From: Ezakiella sp.
Lineage (GTDB): Bacteria; Bacillota; Clostridia; Tissierellales; Peptoniphilaceae
Length of the DNA stretch: 64,000 nucleotides
Assembly: GCA_022778715.1 (NCBI GenBank)
Contig: JALFRW010000005.1
Coordinates: 229,986 to 293,985, forward strand
Direction: 5' to 3'
Part shown: piece after piece, positions 7,774 through 16,263 of the stretch
How positions within the stretch are numbered: the first letter of the stretch is position 1
How the letters are laid out: each line of letters begins with the position of its first letter
Made by a program: the position numbers and the translations under genes
Notes under the pieces: model-generated
Database searches by the model: none
What the model was told of the DNA's origin: nothing
What the model saw: the letters and a program-made list of their open reading frames with translations, nothing else

Positions 7774-10392
7774 ATGAAGGAAGAAATTTCAAAAGATAAA
7801 AACAATGTGAAGAATGGAAAGAAGAGGAGCAAGCTTTCACTGGCACTTATTATTTTGGTCTTTTTGATTGGGCTTTTAGTTTTGTTGTATCCAATTATTT
7901 CCCGTCTTTATTACAGGGTGGAGAGCGGATATCAAGTTGACGATTTCGATAAGGGCGTCCAAAAGCTTTCAAATGACGAGATTATTCGCCGTATGACTTT
8001 GGCACGTGCTTTTAATGCTTCTCTTGTGAACAATATTGAAAAAGATCCATACACCGAGGAACAAAAGGCTGCCGGAAGGGCGGAATACGCAAGAATGCTC
8101 GAGATAAATGAGAAGATTGGACACGTGGAGATTCCGTCAATTGATCAGGATTTGCCAATTTACGCCGGCACGACTGAGGATGTGCTTCAAAAGGGCGTTG
8201 GGCATTTGGAAGGCACAAGTTTGCCGATTGGCGGGACTGACACGCACGCGGTGCTCACTGCACACAGAGGGCTTCCAACGAACAAGCTTTTTACCGATTT
8301 GGACAAGTTAAAAGAGGGCGACGTGTTTTATATTCACAATTTGTCGGAAACTCTTGCATACAAGGTGGATCAAATCAAAGTGGTGGAGCCGAGTCGGTTT
8401 GAAGATTTGCTCGTGGTGAAAGGAAAGGATTATGCAACGCTTCTAACGTGCACTCCATATATGATTAACACTCACCGTTTGCTGGTGCGCGGGGTGAGAA
8501 TTCCTTATGAGGCTGCAGAAAGCGTGGTTATAAATCGTGAGGAAAAGATTTTCCTCCGATATAAAAAGCTTTTTTATATTTCACTTGGCGTGATACTTCT
8601 TCTTATTATTATGATTGTTACCACGAGGCACAGAAGAAACAGATATGCCCGAGCAATCAAGAAGCTTAGTGCCGGGATTGGCGGAATGACTCCGCCGGAC
8701 GGTCCGAATCCGCCGAGTGGACCAAAAGGTTCAGGCGGACCGCCGGATGATGATTCGCCGGGCGGAAGTTCTGATGGCAGGAACGGTTCGCAAACCGGTG
8801 ATGAGAAAGAGGCAAGCGAGGCAAAAGATACAGCTATGGAAGGAAAATATATTTTTGAAGAGCATGTTGATTTGCAGGAAGATTTTAATAATAAGGCAGA
8901 AGAAATCAAGATAAAAGAATTTCCCGGAGAAGATGCGATTGGTGGACTTTTGAAAGAAAATAAAGACCAAAAAAAGGTTGATACTCCGATAGATACAGAA
9001 AATAATGGTGAGGGGGAGGAAGACGTGAAGTTTTTTAATAAAATAAAGAAAGTTCTGATTGAGCCGGATGAAGACGATTATGACGAATACGATGAAGAAG
9101 CTGAGAATAGTGAGGTTATCGAAAAAGAGTCATCAAGTGCTGAAAAAAAGGCTGAAGCTGAAGTGACGAGAGAGGAAAGTGCTGAAGAGTCTACAGTTCA
9201 CGAAGAAAATTCAGGAGAGAAAAAGAAAGACGCTTTTGTGCAACCGGAGTTAACGGAAAAAGAGAAGAAGTCCGATTCATTTTTCAAGAGATTTAGCAAG
9301 AAGAAGGCAAACATGAGCATTTTCTCTGATGAGGACATGAATGTGGATGAGAAAAAAAGAAGAGAAGAAGCAAAACGCATGGCAGAAGAAGCAAAAGCGC
9401 GCTTAGAAAAAGATAAAAACAAACTTCAGGAGCTTGCCCGTCAAAATGGCGTGGATAGTGATGCAGTGAAATCAAATCCTGTGCCTGAAGCAAACGAGAA
9501 TTTCTCGGTGAGAGTGTCCAGCATCGACAATATGGACGAGGACGATCTGGTGCGCGAGTATAAGAGAATTCGTGAGTCTCAAGAGAGAGAAAACGAGATT
9601 GAACGACAAAAAAATCGGGAAAGAGTGAAAAGCGTTAAAGAAGAGATAAGAGAAGAGATAAATAGCGAAGAAACCATCAATACTGAAGACATCAAGGACG
9701 ATGTGAGACGCAAACTCGAACTGGAAAGGACGAGAAATACAGAAAGCAATAAAAGAGAAAGTTTAGAAAGTACAGGCACTGTAAAAAATGCAAGAGTGCG
9801 TGAAGAAAAGCCGACAAAAATAACTCAAATGCATGATGCTCACGAAGAGCTTGTTGATTCGAGAAAGAAAGAAGATGTAAAGACAGAGCGTAAAAAAACA
9901 ACTGAGCAAATTGTAGATACAAAAACTCCAAAGGTGGGAAGAGAAGAAAGCTTTAGCCTAAACTTTGGAGCAGATGCAAAAGCAAGACACGAAGTGGTAA
10001 TAAATGAACCAGTTAGCAAAACTCGTGAAGTACGCACAACGCACGGAGAGTCCATTTGCGTGGAAAGAAAAACGGAAAGGAAAAGAGCTGATACAGAAGA
10101 AAGAACAGCCGGAGAATATATACCGGAACGTGCGAAGAAAGCAAAATATTCTCTAAAGCCTGCTAGTGAAGTAAGAACTGAGAGAATGTCAGAGTCACGG
10201 GTTAATCAAAAGAAAGTAGTGGTGGAAGAAACGCCGGCACAAAGACAAGCTCGTTTGGCAGCGGAAGATTTTGACAGAATGATGGCAGAAAGAAGAAAGA
10301 AGCCGACAAGAGATGTCAAGATTGAAGATGTGAAATTGAAGCAAGAGGCAGATAGGCTAAACCGGTTGAGAGATATTTTTAAAGATGAATAA
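7774..10392 (+). CDS. Class C sortase with a giant charged C-terminal tail
   Basis: Pilin polymerase-type sortase, 872 residues against roughly 250-350 usual for class C. The N-terminal part is a standard sortase: a membrane segment at ~25-45, catalytic His in TAHRG (~162), catalytic Cys in TLLTC (~224), and Arg in HRLLVRG. A second membrane segment follows (~266-285), as in class C enzymes. After it comes a Gly/Pro-rich linker (PPDGPNPPSG, GGPPDDD) and about 540 residues of very acidic then mixed-charge, probably coiled-coil sequence (EKKRREEAKRMAEEAKARLE). With two membrane passes this tail should lie in the cytoplasm; that is inference. The next sortase starts 3 bases downstream. The tail could scaffold the secretion/pilus assembly site, but no function is shown by sequence. 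Confidence 0.88.
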   Translation: MKEEISKDKNNVKNGKKRSKLSLALIILVFLIGLLVLLYPIISRLYYRVESGYQVDDFDKGVQKLSNDEIIRRMTLARAFNASLVNNIEKDPYTEEQKAAGRAEYARMLEINEKIGHVEIPSIDQDLPIYAGTTEDVLQKGVGHLEGTSLPIGGTDTHAVLTAHRGLPTNKLFTDLDKLKEGDVFYIHNLSETLAYKVDQIKVVEPSRFEDLLVVKGKDYATLLTCTPYMINTHRLLVRGVRIPYEAAESVVINREEKIFLRYKKLFYISLGVILLLIIMIVTTRHRRNRYARAIKKLSAGIGGMTPPDGPNPPSGPKGSGGPPDDDSPGGSSDGRNGSQTGDEKEASEAKDTAMEGKYIFEEHVDLQEDFNNKAEEIKIKEFPGEDAIGGLLKENKDQKKVDTPIDTENNGEGEEDVKFFNKIKKVLIEPDEDDYDEYDEEAENSEVIEKESSSAEKKAEAEVTREESAEESTVHEENSGEKKKDAFVQPELTEKEKKSDSFFKRFSKKKANMSIFSDEDMNVDEKKRREEAKRMAEEAKARLEKDKNKLQELARQNGVDSDAVKSNPVPEANENFSVRVSSIDNMDEDDLVREYKRIRESQERENEIERQKNRERVKSVKEEIREEINSEETINTEDIKDDVRRKLELERTRNTESNKRESLESTGTVKNARVREEKPTKITQMHDAHEELVDSRKKEDVKTERKKTTEQIVDTKTPKVGREESFSLNFGADAKARHEVVINEPVSKTREVRTTHGESICVERKTERKRADTEERTAGEYIPERAKKAKYSLKPASEVRTERMSESRVNQKKVVVEETPAQRQARLAAEDFDRMMAERRKKPTRDVKIEDVKLKQEADRLNRLRDIFKDE

Positions 10393-10394
10393 TT

Positions 10395-11351
10395 ATGTCA
10401 AAAAAAGATAAGGATAAAAAGTTAGCGACAAATAAAAATTTAACAACTGATAAAAACAGGACGAAAATTGAAGCAAATAAAATTAAGAACAGGCGTTTAA
10501 AATGGATACTTACGGGAGTGTTTTTGCTTGGATTTTTGATTGCGGTTTATCCTCTAATTTCGCAGTATTATTATCGTCAAGTGGCGATAAATGAGGTTAA
10601 AATTTTCGACGATTTGCAATCAAAGCTCGATGAAGAGGAGATAAAAAACAGAATTCGACTTGCAAATGCGTACAATCGCTCCATTGACCCTACGAGAATT
10701 ATGGACCCTTTTACCGAGGAGGAAAAGGAAGGCCGCCGTGAGTACGCAAAGATGCTTGAGCTTGAGGAGAAGATTGGACACATCGAGATTCCACAAATTG
10801 GTGAGGACTTGCCGGTTTATGCCGGCACTTCGATGGATATTTTGGAGCGGGGTGCCGGACACCTTGAGGGTACGAGTTTGCCGGTTGGCGGACCGAGTAC
10901 GCACGCCGTTGTCACCGCACACAGAGGACTTCCAAAGGCAAAGCTGTTCACTGATTTGAACAAGCTTAAGGAGGGGGATGTGTTTTTTTTCCACAACATC
11001 GAAGGTGTACTTGCGTACGAAGTGGACAGTATTATGACTGTGGAGCCGGATAATTTTGATCCGGTGCTAATTCAGCCGGGGCGCGATCTCATGACACTTT
11101 TAACCTGCACACCATATATGATAAATTCGCATAGGCTTTTAGTTACAGGGCACAGAGTTGAATACACCGAAAATATTACTATAAACAAACGCGCAATGAG
11201 TGATGCTGCAACTTATAGAGAGTATTTAAGAATTGCTCTTGCGGTCATATTTATGCTAATTCTCATTTATATTGTGGAGAGAGTATCGCTAAATAAAATG
11301 AAGAAGATTTTTAGAGAGAATAGAAATAGGCGTGATGGAGATGAAAAATAA
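10395..11351 (+). CDS. Class C sortase (second)
   Basis: Pilus-assembly sortase of 318 residues. It has a Lys-rich cytoplasmic N-terminus, a membrane segment, the catalytic domain with VTAHRG and TLLTCTPYMINSHRLLVTGHR-like Cys and Arg motifs, and a C-terminal membrane segment, the usual class C layout. Its catalytic domain is closely similar to that of the first sortase (shared AGHLEGTSLP-type stretch), so the pair probably arose by duplication. It starts almost directly after the preceding gene and its end overlaps the third sortase, showing an operon. It likely joins pilin subunits by transpeptidation outside the membrane. Confidence 0.9.
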   Translation: MSKKDKDKKLATNKNLTTDKNRTKIEANKIKNRRLKWILTGVFLLGFLIAVYPLISQYYYRQVAINEVKIFDDLQSKLDEEEIKNRIRLANAYNRSIDPTRIMDPFTEEEKEGRREYAKMLELEEKIGHIEIPQIGEDLPVYAGTSMDILERGAGHLEGTSLPVGGPSTHAVVTAHRGLPKAKLFTDLNKLKEGDVFFFHNIEGVLAYEVDSIMTVEPDNFDPVLIQPGRDLMTLLTCTPYMINSHRLLVTGHRVEYTENITINKRAMSDAATYREYLRIALAVIFMLILIYIVERVSLNKMKKIFRENRNRRDGDEK

Positions 11352-12288
11352 GAACAAGTTTATAATAGGGCGACTTTTGATGGTGATTGGGCTTTTGATA
11401 CCGCTTTTATCTCTAACTACGATTTGTGTAAATGACATGAAAAAAAAATCGGACTACGAGAATTTTGTCGAAAAAGAGAGTACTATTTCAAATGAAGAGC
11501 GCGAAAAGTTGAAGAGCGAAATCGAGAGATACAACGGGAGAGTGCAAGGCATTGAGCCAGGACTGGTGGATCCATTTACGGGCACGGATTTTAAGGCGAG
11601 ATACAACATCAAAGGCGAAGACGATGAAGCATTTTCGTACATCAGAATTCCTAAGATCGATGTGACTTTGCCGGTTTATTTGGGTGCGAGCTATCGCCAT
11701 TTGTCGATGGGTGCAGCTCATGTGGACGGTACAAGCTTGCCTGTTGGTGGCGAAGGCACACGTTCTGTGATTGCCGGTCACCGCGGTTTTTATAAGGATA
11801 CGATGTTTTTGAATCTGCACGAGCTAGAAAAAGATGACATGATTATTTTACGTCGAGAGGACGATATCATGTTCTACAAAGTGACGGACAGCGAAGTGAT
11901 AAATCCTTATGATTGGGACAAGCTGGAAGTACTTGACAAGGAAGATATGCTCACTCTTTTAACTTGTGATCCGATTACACCGCCGAGTCCGTATAGGCTG
12001 ATTGTGAATGCAAAGAGATACTATCCGCCGCAAAAAGAGAATGTGAAAAACACGCTTGTGAAGATTGAAAGCGAACAAATAAGTTCTAACGTGAAAAACG
12101 TTAAGATGGGAGTTTATGCAGCGACGATTTTAATGTGGGCACTTTTGATTTATATTACCGTAGACACTATTTTGAAACTGAAGAATTACAAAGATGCGGG
12201 GTATGTGGCTATGATAGACGACGAAGAAGATGCTGCAGAAAATTCAGAAACCGGCGAAAACAAACCCTATACTAACAAAGAGAATTAG
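11332..12288 (+). CDS. Class C-like sortase (third)
   Basis: Third sortase, up to 318 residues, with N-terminal and C-terminal membrane segments. Catalytic His is in IAGHRG and Cys in TLLTC, but the following residues (DPITPPSPYRL) differ from the first two sortases, so substrate preference may differ, for example housekeeping-type anchoring of the basal pilin. The start is uncertain among GTG 11332, ATG 11335 and ATG 11341, all overlapping the end of the second sortase. The tail is acidic (DDEEDAAEN). After the stop, another frame continues as KTEAPEKMKK...IEEKGNKY, which suggests the tail was once about 20 residues longer. Confidence 0.88.
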   Translation: MMEMKNKNKFIIGRLLMVIGLLIPLLSLTTICVNDMKKKSDYENFVEKESTISNEEREKLKSEIERYNGRVQGIEPGLVDPFTGTDFKARYNIKGEDDEAFSYIRIPKIDVTLPVYLGASYRHLSMGAAHVDGTSLPVGGEGTRSVIAGHRGFYKDTMFLNLHELEKDDMIILRREDDIMFYKVTDSEVINPYDWDKLEVLDKEDMLTLLTCDPITPPSPYRLIVNAKRYYPPQKENVKNTLVKIESEQISSNVKNVKMGVYAATILMWALLIYITVDTILKLKNYKDAGYVAMIDDEEDAAENSETGENKPYTNKEN

Positions 12289-12563
12289 AAAAAACTGAAG
12301 CGCCTGAAAAAATGAAGAAGACTGAAATAGAAGAGAAAGGGAATAAGTATTAAGCTGACAATAAAAAGAATGCATCAACAACAAAATAGAAGCTTAAACT
12401 AGCCTGCAATTTTTTGCAGGTATTGCTTTAGAAAATTTTGAATTCAAATAGAATTTATGATAAAAATTTAAACCAGAGGATTAAAAAGTTGCGAAATTGT
12501 AGAGGATATGAAATATGAAGCGACAGAAGAGTTTGAGTGAATGCAAAAAATCGAATAAATTTG
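12289..12563. other. Intergenic gap between the pilus island and rpsF
   Basis: About 275 bases before the rpsF promoter. It holds the possible lost sortase tail (to about 12353) and a weak hairpin, CCTGCAA/TTGCAGG at 12403-12420, followed by a mixed T-rich stretch that may be the terminator of the sortase operon. Nothing else recognised. Confidence 0.5.
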
Positions 12564-12592
12564 TTGACTTTATATGAAAAATATGGTATATT
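12564..12592 (+). promoter_or_regulatory. Promoter of rpsF-ssb-rpsR
   Basis: TTGACT (12564-12569), a 17-base spacer and TATATT (12587-12592) precede the ribosomal operon. Confidence 0.75.
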
Positions 12593-12599
12593 TATAGCT

Positions 12600-12645
12600 G
12601 GACTTTATGTAAGTTCCTTGCAAGCTTATGCTTGCCGTTAGACCA
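12600..12645 (+). promoter_or_regulatory. Possible S6:S18 autoregulatory leader
   Basis: Between the promoter and the rpsF ribosome site is a perfect GCAAGC-TTAT-GCTTGC hairpin (12620-12635) followed directly by CCG. Leaders of rpsF operons in many bacteria bind the S6:S18 complex through a CCG next to a hairpin. Placement and motif fit; the outer stem was not clearly resolved by eye. Confidence 0.45.
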
Positions 12646-12659
12646 AAAGGAGGTGTACT

Positions 12660-12944
12660 ATGAACGCTTATGAAACTATGCTTGTTTTTCGTCCTGATGT
12701 AGAAGATGAAAAACGCGAAGCTCTCATTGAAAGACTCAAGGGAATTGTTGCAAAAGAAGATGGTAAATTTTCTGTTGACAATTGGGGGCTAAGAAAACTG
12801 GCATACGAAATCAATGATTATCCGGAAGGATATTATTCAGTGCTTGAATATGAAACAGATCCTGAAGAAATCAAAGAAGTTACACGTGTTTGCCGTATTT
12901 CTGACGTGCTTTTAAGATACATGACAATTGCAAAAGAAGACTAA
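12660..12944 (+). CDS. rpsF: 30S ribosomal protein S6
   Basis: Small-subunit ribosomal protein of 94 residues, the usual length. It begins MNAYETMLVFRPD and contains the typical W-G-x-R-K-L-A-Y-x-I core (NWGLRKLAYEI). S6 pairs with S18 on the 30S platform, and both genes are here in the classic rpsF-ssb-rpsR order. The ribosome site AAAGGAGGTG is strong. Confidence 0.97.
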   Translation: MNAYETMLVFRPDVEDEKREALIERLKGIVAKEDGKFSVDNWGLRKLAYEINDYPEGYYSVLEYETDPEEIKEVTRVCRISDVLLRYMTIAKED

Positions 12945-12954
12945 GAGGTGAACT

Positions 12955-13422
12955 ATGAATAATGTAGTTTTGATCGGAAGACTCACAAGAGATCCGGAAC
13001 TAAGATATTTACCTGGCACAAACACTGCAAATTGCACTTTTTCAATAGCAGTGGACAAGGGTTTATCAAAAGAGAAAAAAGCGGAATATGAACAAAAGGG
13101 TTGGGTCACAGCAGATTTTATTAATATCGTTGTCTGGGGCAAAATGGCTGAAGCTGTAAACAACTATGTTGGCAAAGGCAATCAAATCGCTATAAACGGA
13201 CGACTTTCTACCAGAAATTATGAAGACAAACAGGGAAACAGACGTGTTTGGACAGAGGTTGTCGCAACAAATGTTGAGTTTATAGAATGGAAAGACAGAA
13301 ACTCAAACAGTCAAGGTGGATATGGTGCTTCAATGAGTGACATGCCATCGAATAATTTTGACGGCGGATTTGATGACTTTACAGGCTTCGAACCAAAAGA
13401 AGACCCGAATATTCCTTTTTAA
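12955..13422 (+). CDS. ssb: Single-stranded DNA-binding protein
   Basis: SSB of 155 residues. It has an N-terminal OB-fold (MNNVVLIGRLTRDPELRY, residues 1-110), a Gly/Asn-rich linker, and the acidic tip DPNIPF, which in this family recruits replication and repair partners. It sits between rpsF and rpsR as in most Firmicutes, 10 bases after rpsF. Confidence 0.97.
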   Translation: MNNVVLIGRLTRDPELRYLPGTNTANCTFSIAVDKGLSKEKKAEYEQKGWVTADFINIVVWGKMAEAVNNYVGKGNQIAINGRLSTRNYEDKQGNRRVWTEVVATNVEFIEWKDRNSNSQGGYGASMSDMPSNNFDGGFDDFTGFEPKEDPNIPF

Positions 13423-13446
13423 TATTAATTAAGAAAGGAGACAAAT

Positions 13447-13671
13447 ATGCAAAAGAGATTTCGTCCTAGAAAAAAAGTTTGCCAAATGTGTGCAGACAAA
13501 AACGAAACTATCGATTATAAAGATGTCCAAAAATTAAAGAGATACGTCACAGAAAGAGGTAAGATTTTACCACGCAGAGTGACAGGTGCTTGTGCAAAAC
13601 ACCAAAGAAAGATTTCTTTAGCGATTAAACGTGCAAGACAAGTAGCATTATTACCATACGTTGCAGACTAA
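13447..13671 (+). CDS. rpsR: 30S ribosomal protein S18
   Basis: S18 of 74 residues, with [10 protein letters not shown] near the N-terminus and the conserved [11 protein letters not shown]-like stretch ([13 protein letters not shown]). It retains two Cys as C-x2-C (CQMC). Last gene of the operon, with ribosome site AAAGGAG and a terminator at 13706. Confidence 0.97.
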   Translation: MQKRFRPRKKVCQMCADKNETIDYKDVQKLKRYVTERGKILPRRVTGACAKHQRKISLAIKRARQVALLPYVAD

Positions 13672-13705
13672 TTTTTGTTGGCATACTGATAAATAGATAA
13701 GGTTA

Positions 13706-13735
13706 AAATCCGTCAAACATTCTGACGGATTTTTT
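13706..13735 (+). terminator. Terminator of the rpsF-ssb-rpsR operon
   Basis: TCCGTCA (13709-13715) pairs with TGACGGA (13723-13729), followed by six Ts. Confidence 0.85.
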
Positions 13736-13782
13736 AGTGGAAAATGCGAAATTAGTAAGATGCTAAAACATAAAAAACTTGC

Positions 13783-13813
13783 AAAAAAAACGATGGAGGT
13801 CATCCATCGTTTT
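13783..13813 (-). terminator. Terminator of the transglutaminase-like gene
   Basis: CGATGGA/TCCATCG (13791-13797 and 13803-13809) with loop GGTCA. On the minus strand the stem is followed by eight Ts (the A-run at 13783-13790), so it serves the reverse-strand gene. Confidence 0.8.
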
Positions 13814-13855
13814 CGGTTGTATATATTGGAGAACTGATTTATGAATTATGTAGCA

Positions 13856-14839
13856 TTAATTTAATTTGGTATAAACAGTGTTGCCGTTATATTTTATGTT
13901 CGAAACAAATGTTGTTGAGGTTTTGTTCCACTTGTGGTCTTTTGCTATGTCTTTGTTGCCAATCAGGAAGTAGTCATACATTCCGTATCCATCCGGTAAA
14001 TCTGTGTCGTTCCAAGTTACGTCAATGTGATACCATTTACCGTCAATCTTTACAAGGTTCCAACTGTGACTTATCCAACCGACTGTTGAATCTGCAGTAC
14101 CAACAATAGATTTACATTCGAGTCCGGCTTTTGATGCGATGATTTCGAACAATTTTGTATATGCTGCGCAGACTCCACGTCCATCTTCCAATAATGCGAA
14201 TGGGTCAAATATTGAAAGTCCGCTTGGAAGAGTAGTTTTACCGGCTGCAAATTCTTCATACGCATATCTGGCATTATTAACTATATATCTATTTATATAT
14301 TTAACTTTTTCTTCGTCTGTCGGTTTTTGGTTAACTTGTGCAACGATTTCATCTATTTTGCTTTCAATATTTCTTTGTTTTGCAGATTTGTTATATTTGA
14401 AATTGAAAACCAATCTAACATTGATGCATTTACCGTTAACAGCACTCCCGTACACATCCGTATCTCCTAAAACTAAACTGCCTGGTAGGCTGCTATCCGT
14501 TTGAATTTTGCCTTGGATTTCTTTTATTACTGCTAGGATTTGTTCTTGGGTCAATTCAGCCACATTGAGCTTTAATTCGTATGTTGGATTTTGACTCATG
14601 ATAGCATTTTTTAAGTTTTCATATTGGTCTATGTAGAGATTTTCTAAATTTGTATGTATCTCTTTGCTCGCTTGATTGCTTGCACCATTATTTGGAGTGA
14701 ATATGTACTCTGGAGCAACTTGTTCAATTTTTATTGGTCGGATTTCCTTTCCAATATCAACTTTATAAAATTCAGGAGGACTTATCAAACTAATTATTGA
14801 TAATGCGCTGATTGTTAAAGATATAAGGTTATAACTCAT
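13856..14839 (-). CDS. Secreted transglutaminase-like superfamily protein
   Basis: Protein of 327 residues with a short hydrophobic N-terminus resembling a signal peptide (MSYNLISLTISALSIISLIS). The C-terminal half is a transglutaminase-like cysteine-protease fold with visible triad candidates: Cys in GRGVCAAYT, His in SHSWNLV and Asp in HIDVTW. Such domains act as proteases or transamidases in many surface proteins. The preceding 150 residues are not recognised. AAGGAG precedes the start. It stands alone between convergent and divergent neighbours with its own terminator. Substrate unknown. Confidence 0.8.
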   Translation of the reverse strand: MSYNLISLTISALSIISLISPPEFYKVDIGKEIRPIKIEQVAPEYIFTPNNGASNQASKEIHTNLENLYIDQYENLKNAIMSQNPTYELKLNVAELTQEQILAVIKEIQGKIQTDSSLPGSLVLGDTDVYGSAVNGKCINVRLVFNFKYNKSAKQRNIESKIDEIVAQVNQKPTDEEKVKYINRYIVNNARYAYEEFAAGKTTLPSGLSIFDPFALLEDGRGVCAAYTKLFEIIASKAGLECKSIVGTADSTVGWISHSWNLVKIDGKWYHIDVTWNDTDLPDGYGMYDYFLIGNKDIAKDHKWNKTSTTFVSNIKYNGNTVYTKLN

Positions 14840-14849
14840 ATATATTCTC

Positions 14850-15290
14850 CTTTTCTTTATAATATTTACGGATTTTTTTATTTTATTATGAATAATAACT
14901 TAAAAAATCGTATTTAATTAAGTAAATTTGAATTATTTTTTAAAACTATGATTAAGTAATAAAATATATTTCTTATCTAATTTATTATTACCATTATACC
15001 CGATATAAATATAAAGTCAACAGCATTTTACTTATATAACTAATAATAAATTTTAAATATAATTAGATATTAATATAATAAATATAAAAATAATAAAATA
15101 TTAAATAAATATAAGCTGAATAAATCACAATAATAATGATTATAATATCGAAATAGTTATATTTAATATAATAGTATTTATATTAAATAATAAAAAAAGC
15201 AAGTTATAAGGAAATTAATTACATATTTAATTATTTAAATATTTCTAAAATTTAATAAATTTTCTTTTTAGAAAAAATATAGATAAAAAG
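14850..15290. other. Very AT-rich intergenic region
   Basis: About 440 bases made almost only of A and T in short TAA/ATA-type runs, between the divergent transglutaminase-like and DnaJ-like genes. No ORF, tRNA or clear hairpin was found. Confidence 0.6.
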
Positions 15291-15293
15291 TGT

Positions 15294-15321
15294 TTGAATC
15301 TGACCAAATAGGGTATATATC
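15294..15321 (+). promoter_or_regulatory. Promoter of the DnaJ-like/clpB operon
   Basis: TTGAAT (15294-15299), a 16-base spacer and TATATC (15316-15321), directly before a CtsR box. The boxes are imperfect and an alternative -10 register exists. Confidence 0.45.
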
Positions 15322-15325
15322 TAAT

Positions 15326-15342
15326 GGTCAAAGAAAGTCAAA
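15326..15342 (+). promoter_or_regulatory. CtsR operator
   Basis: GGTCAAA-GAA-AGTCAAA matches the heptad-repeat consensus RGTCAAANANRGTCAAA of the class III heat-shock repressor CtsR. It lies just downstream of the promoter, overlapping the likely transcription start. ctsR itself is not in this window. Confidence 0.85.
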
Positions 15343-15353
15343 GAGGTGAGTTA

Positions 15354-16247
15354 ATGGAATATAGAGATTATTATAAAATTTTAGGCGTGGACAAAAACGC
15401 CTCAAAGGATGAAATAAAGAAAAAGTTTAGGGAACTTGCAAAAAAATATCATCCGGATCTAAATCCTGGCGATGCGGAAGCTGAGAAGAAATTTAAAGAA
15501 ATTAACGAGGCTTATGAGGTTTTAAGCGATGATAAGAAGAGAAAGACTTACGACAACTTTGGTTCAAACTATAATTTCCAAGGCGGTCAAAACTTTGATC
15601 CAAGCAGTTATGGTTTCACATACACGAATTTCGGAGGAGGCAGCGGAGATTTTTCAGATTTCTTTAATCTTATTTTCGGCAATATGGGCGGCGGTGAATC
15701 CGCCGGATTTGGAGGGTTTTCCGATATATTTAGTGGCGGAAGTAGACGCAAAAGAGAGACGCCACCTTACGAATCCGTGCTGGATGTTACAGTTGATGAT
15801 TTAAAAAATGGTGCGCTAAAAAGCATTTCTCTAAGCATTAATGGTAAGGTTCACAATATCGAGGTTAAGGTGCCGCGTGGCATGACGCCGGATAAGCGAA
15901 TCAAGGTACGCGGTTCGAAATGGGGAATTGACAGAGATATTTTGTTCTCGGTTGAGGTGAAAGATGCTGGAGAAACTCTTGTGGGTAACGATATTATTAG
16001 AAAGCTTGAAGTTTTACCATGGGAGGCTTATTTTGGTGCTGAGAAGCAAGTGAACGTGAATGGGAAGACAATAAAATTAAAGGTACCGGCACATATTGAG
16101 TCCGGGAAGAAGATTAGAATTAAGAAACAGGGGTTTGAAGATATGAAGGGTAATAAAGGAGATTTGCTTTTTGAAATTGTGATTACAAATCCAAAGAACA
16201 TGTCAAAAGAAAAGGAAGATATATATAGAACCTTATTAGAAGATTAA
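15354..16247 (+). CDS. DnaJ-like (CbpA-type) co-chaperone without zinc finger
   Basis: J-domain protein of 297 residues. The start at ATG 15354 ([12 protein letters not shown]) follows AGAGGTGAG; the ORF-track start at 15324 lies inside the CtsR operator and is rejected. Residues 1-65 form the J domain with the HPD motif (YHPDLNPGD) that stimulates DnaK ATPase. A Gly/Phe-rich linker follows (to ~130), then DnaJ C-terminal peptide-binding domains (~140-290). The CxxCxGxG zinc repeats of true DnaJ are absent, as in CbpA. Paired with clpB 16 bases downstream under a CtsR box, it probably delivers aggregated proteins to DnaK-ClpB. Confidence 0.9.
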   Translation: MEYRDYYKILGVDKNASKDEIKKKFRELAKKYHPDLNPGDAEAEKKFKEINEAYEVLSDDKKRKTYDNFGSNYNFQGGQNFDPSSYGFTYTNFGGGSGDFSDFFNLIFGNMGGGESAGFGGFSDIFSGGSRRKRETPPYESVLDVTVDDLKNGALKSISLSINGKVHNIEVKVPRGMTPDKRIKVRGSKWGIDRDILFSVEVKDAGETLVGNDIIRKLEVLPWEAYFGAEKQVNVNGKTIKLKVPAHIESGKKIRIKKQGFEDMKGNKGDLLFEIVITNPKNMSKEKEDIYRTLLED

Positions 16248-16263
16248 TTTTTGAAGGAGTACT

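Noticed and set aside
8714-9931. Overlapping ORFs in the charged sortase tail
   Set aside because: Byproducts of low-complexity Glu/Lys/Arg codons in the long main frame.
14850-15290. Replication origin or centromere-like site in the AT-rich stretch
   Set aside because: Only AT-richness is seen; no DnaA boxes, iterons or partition genes.
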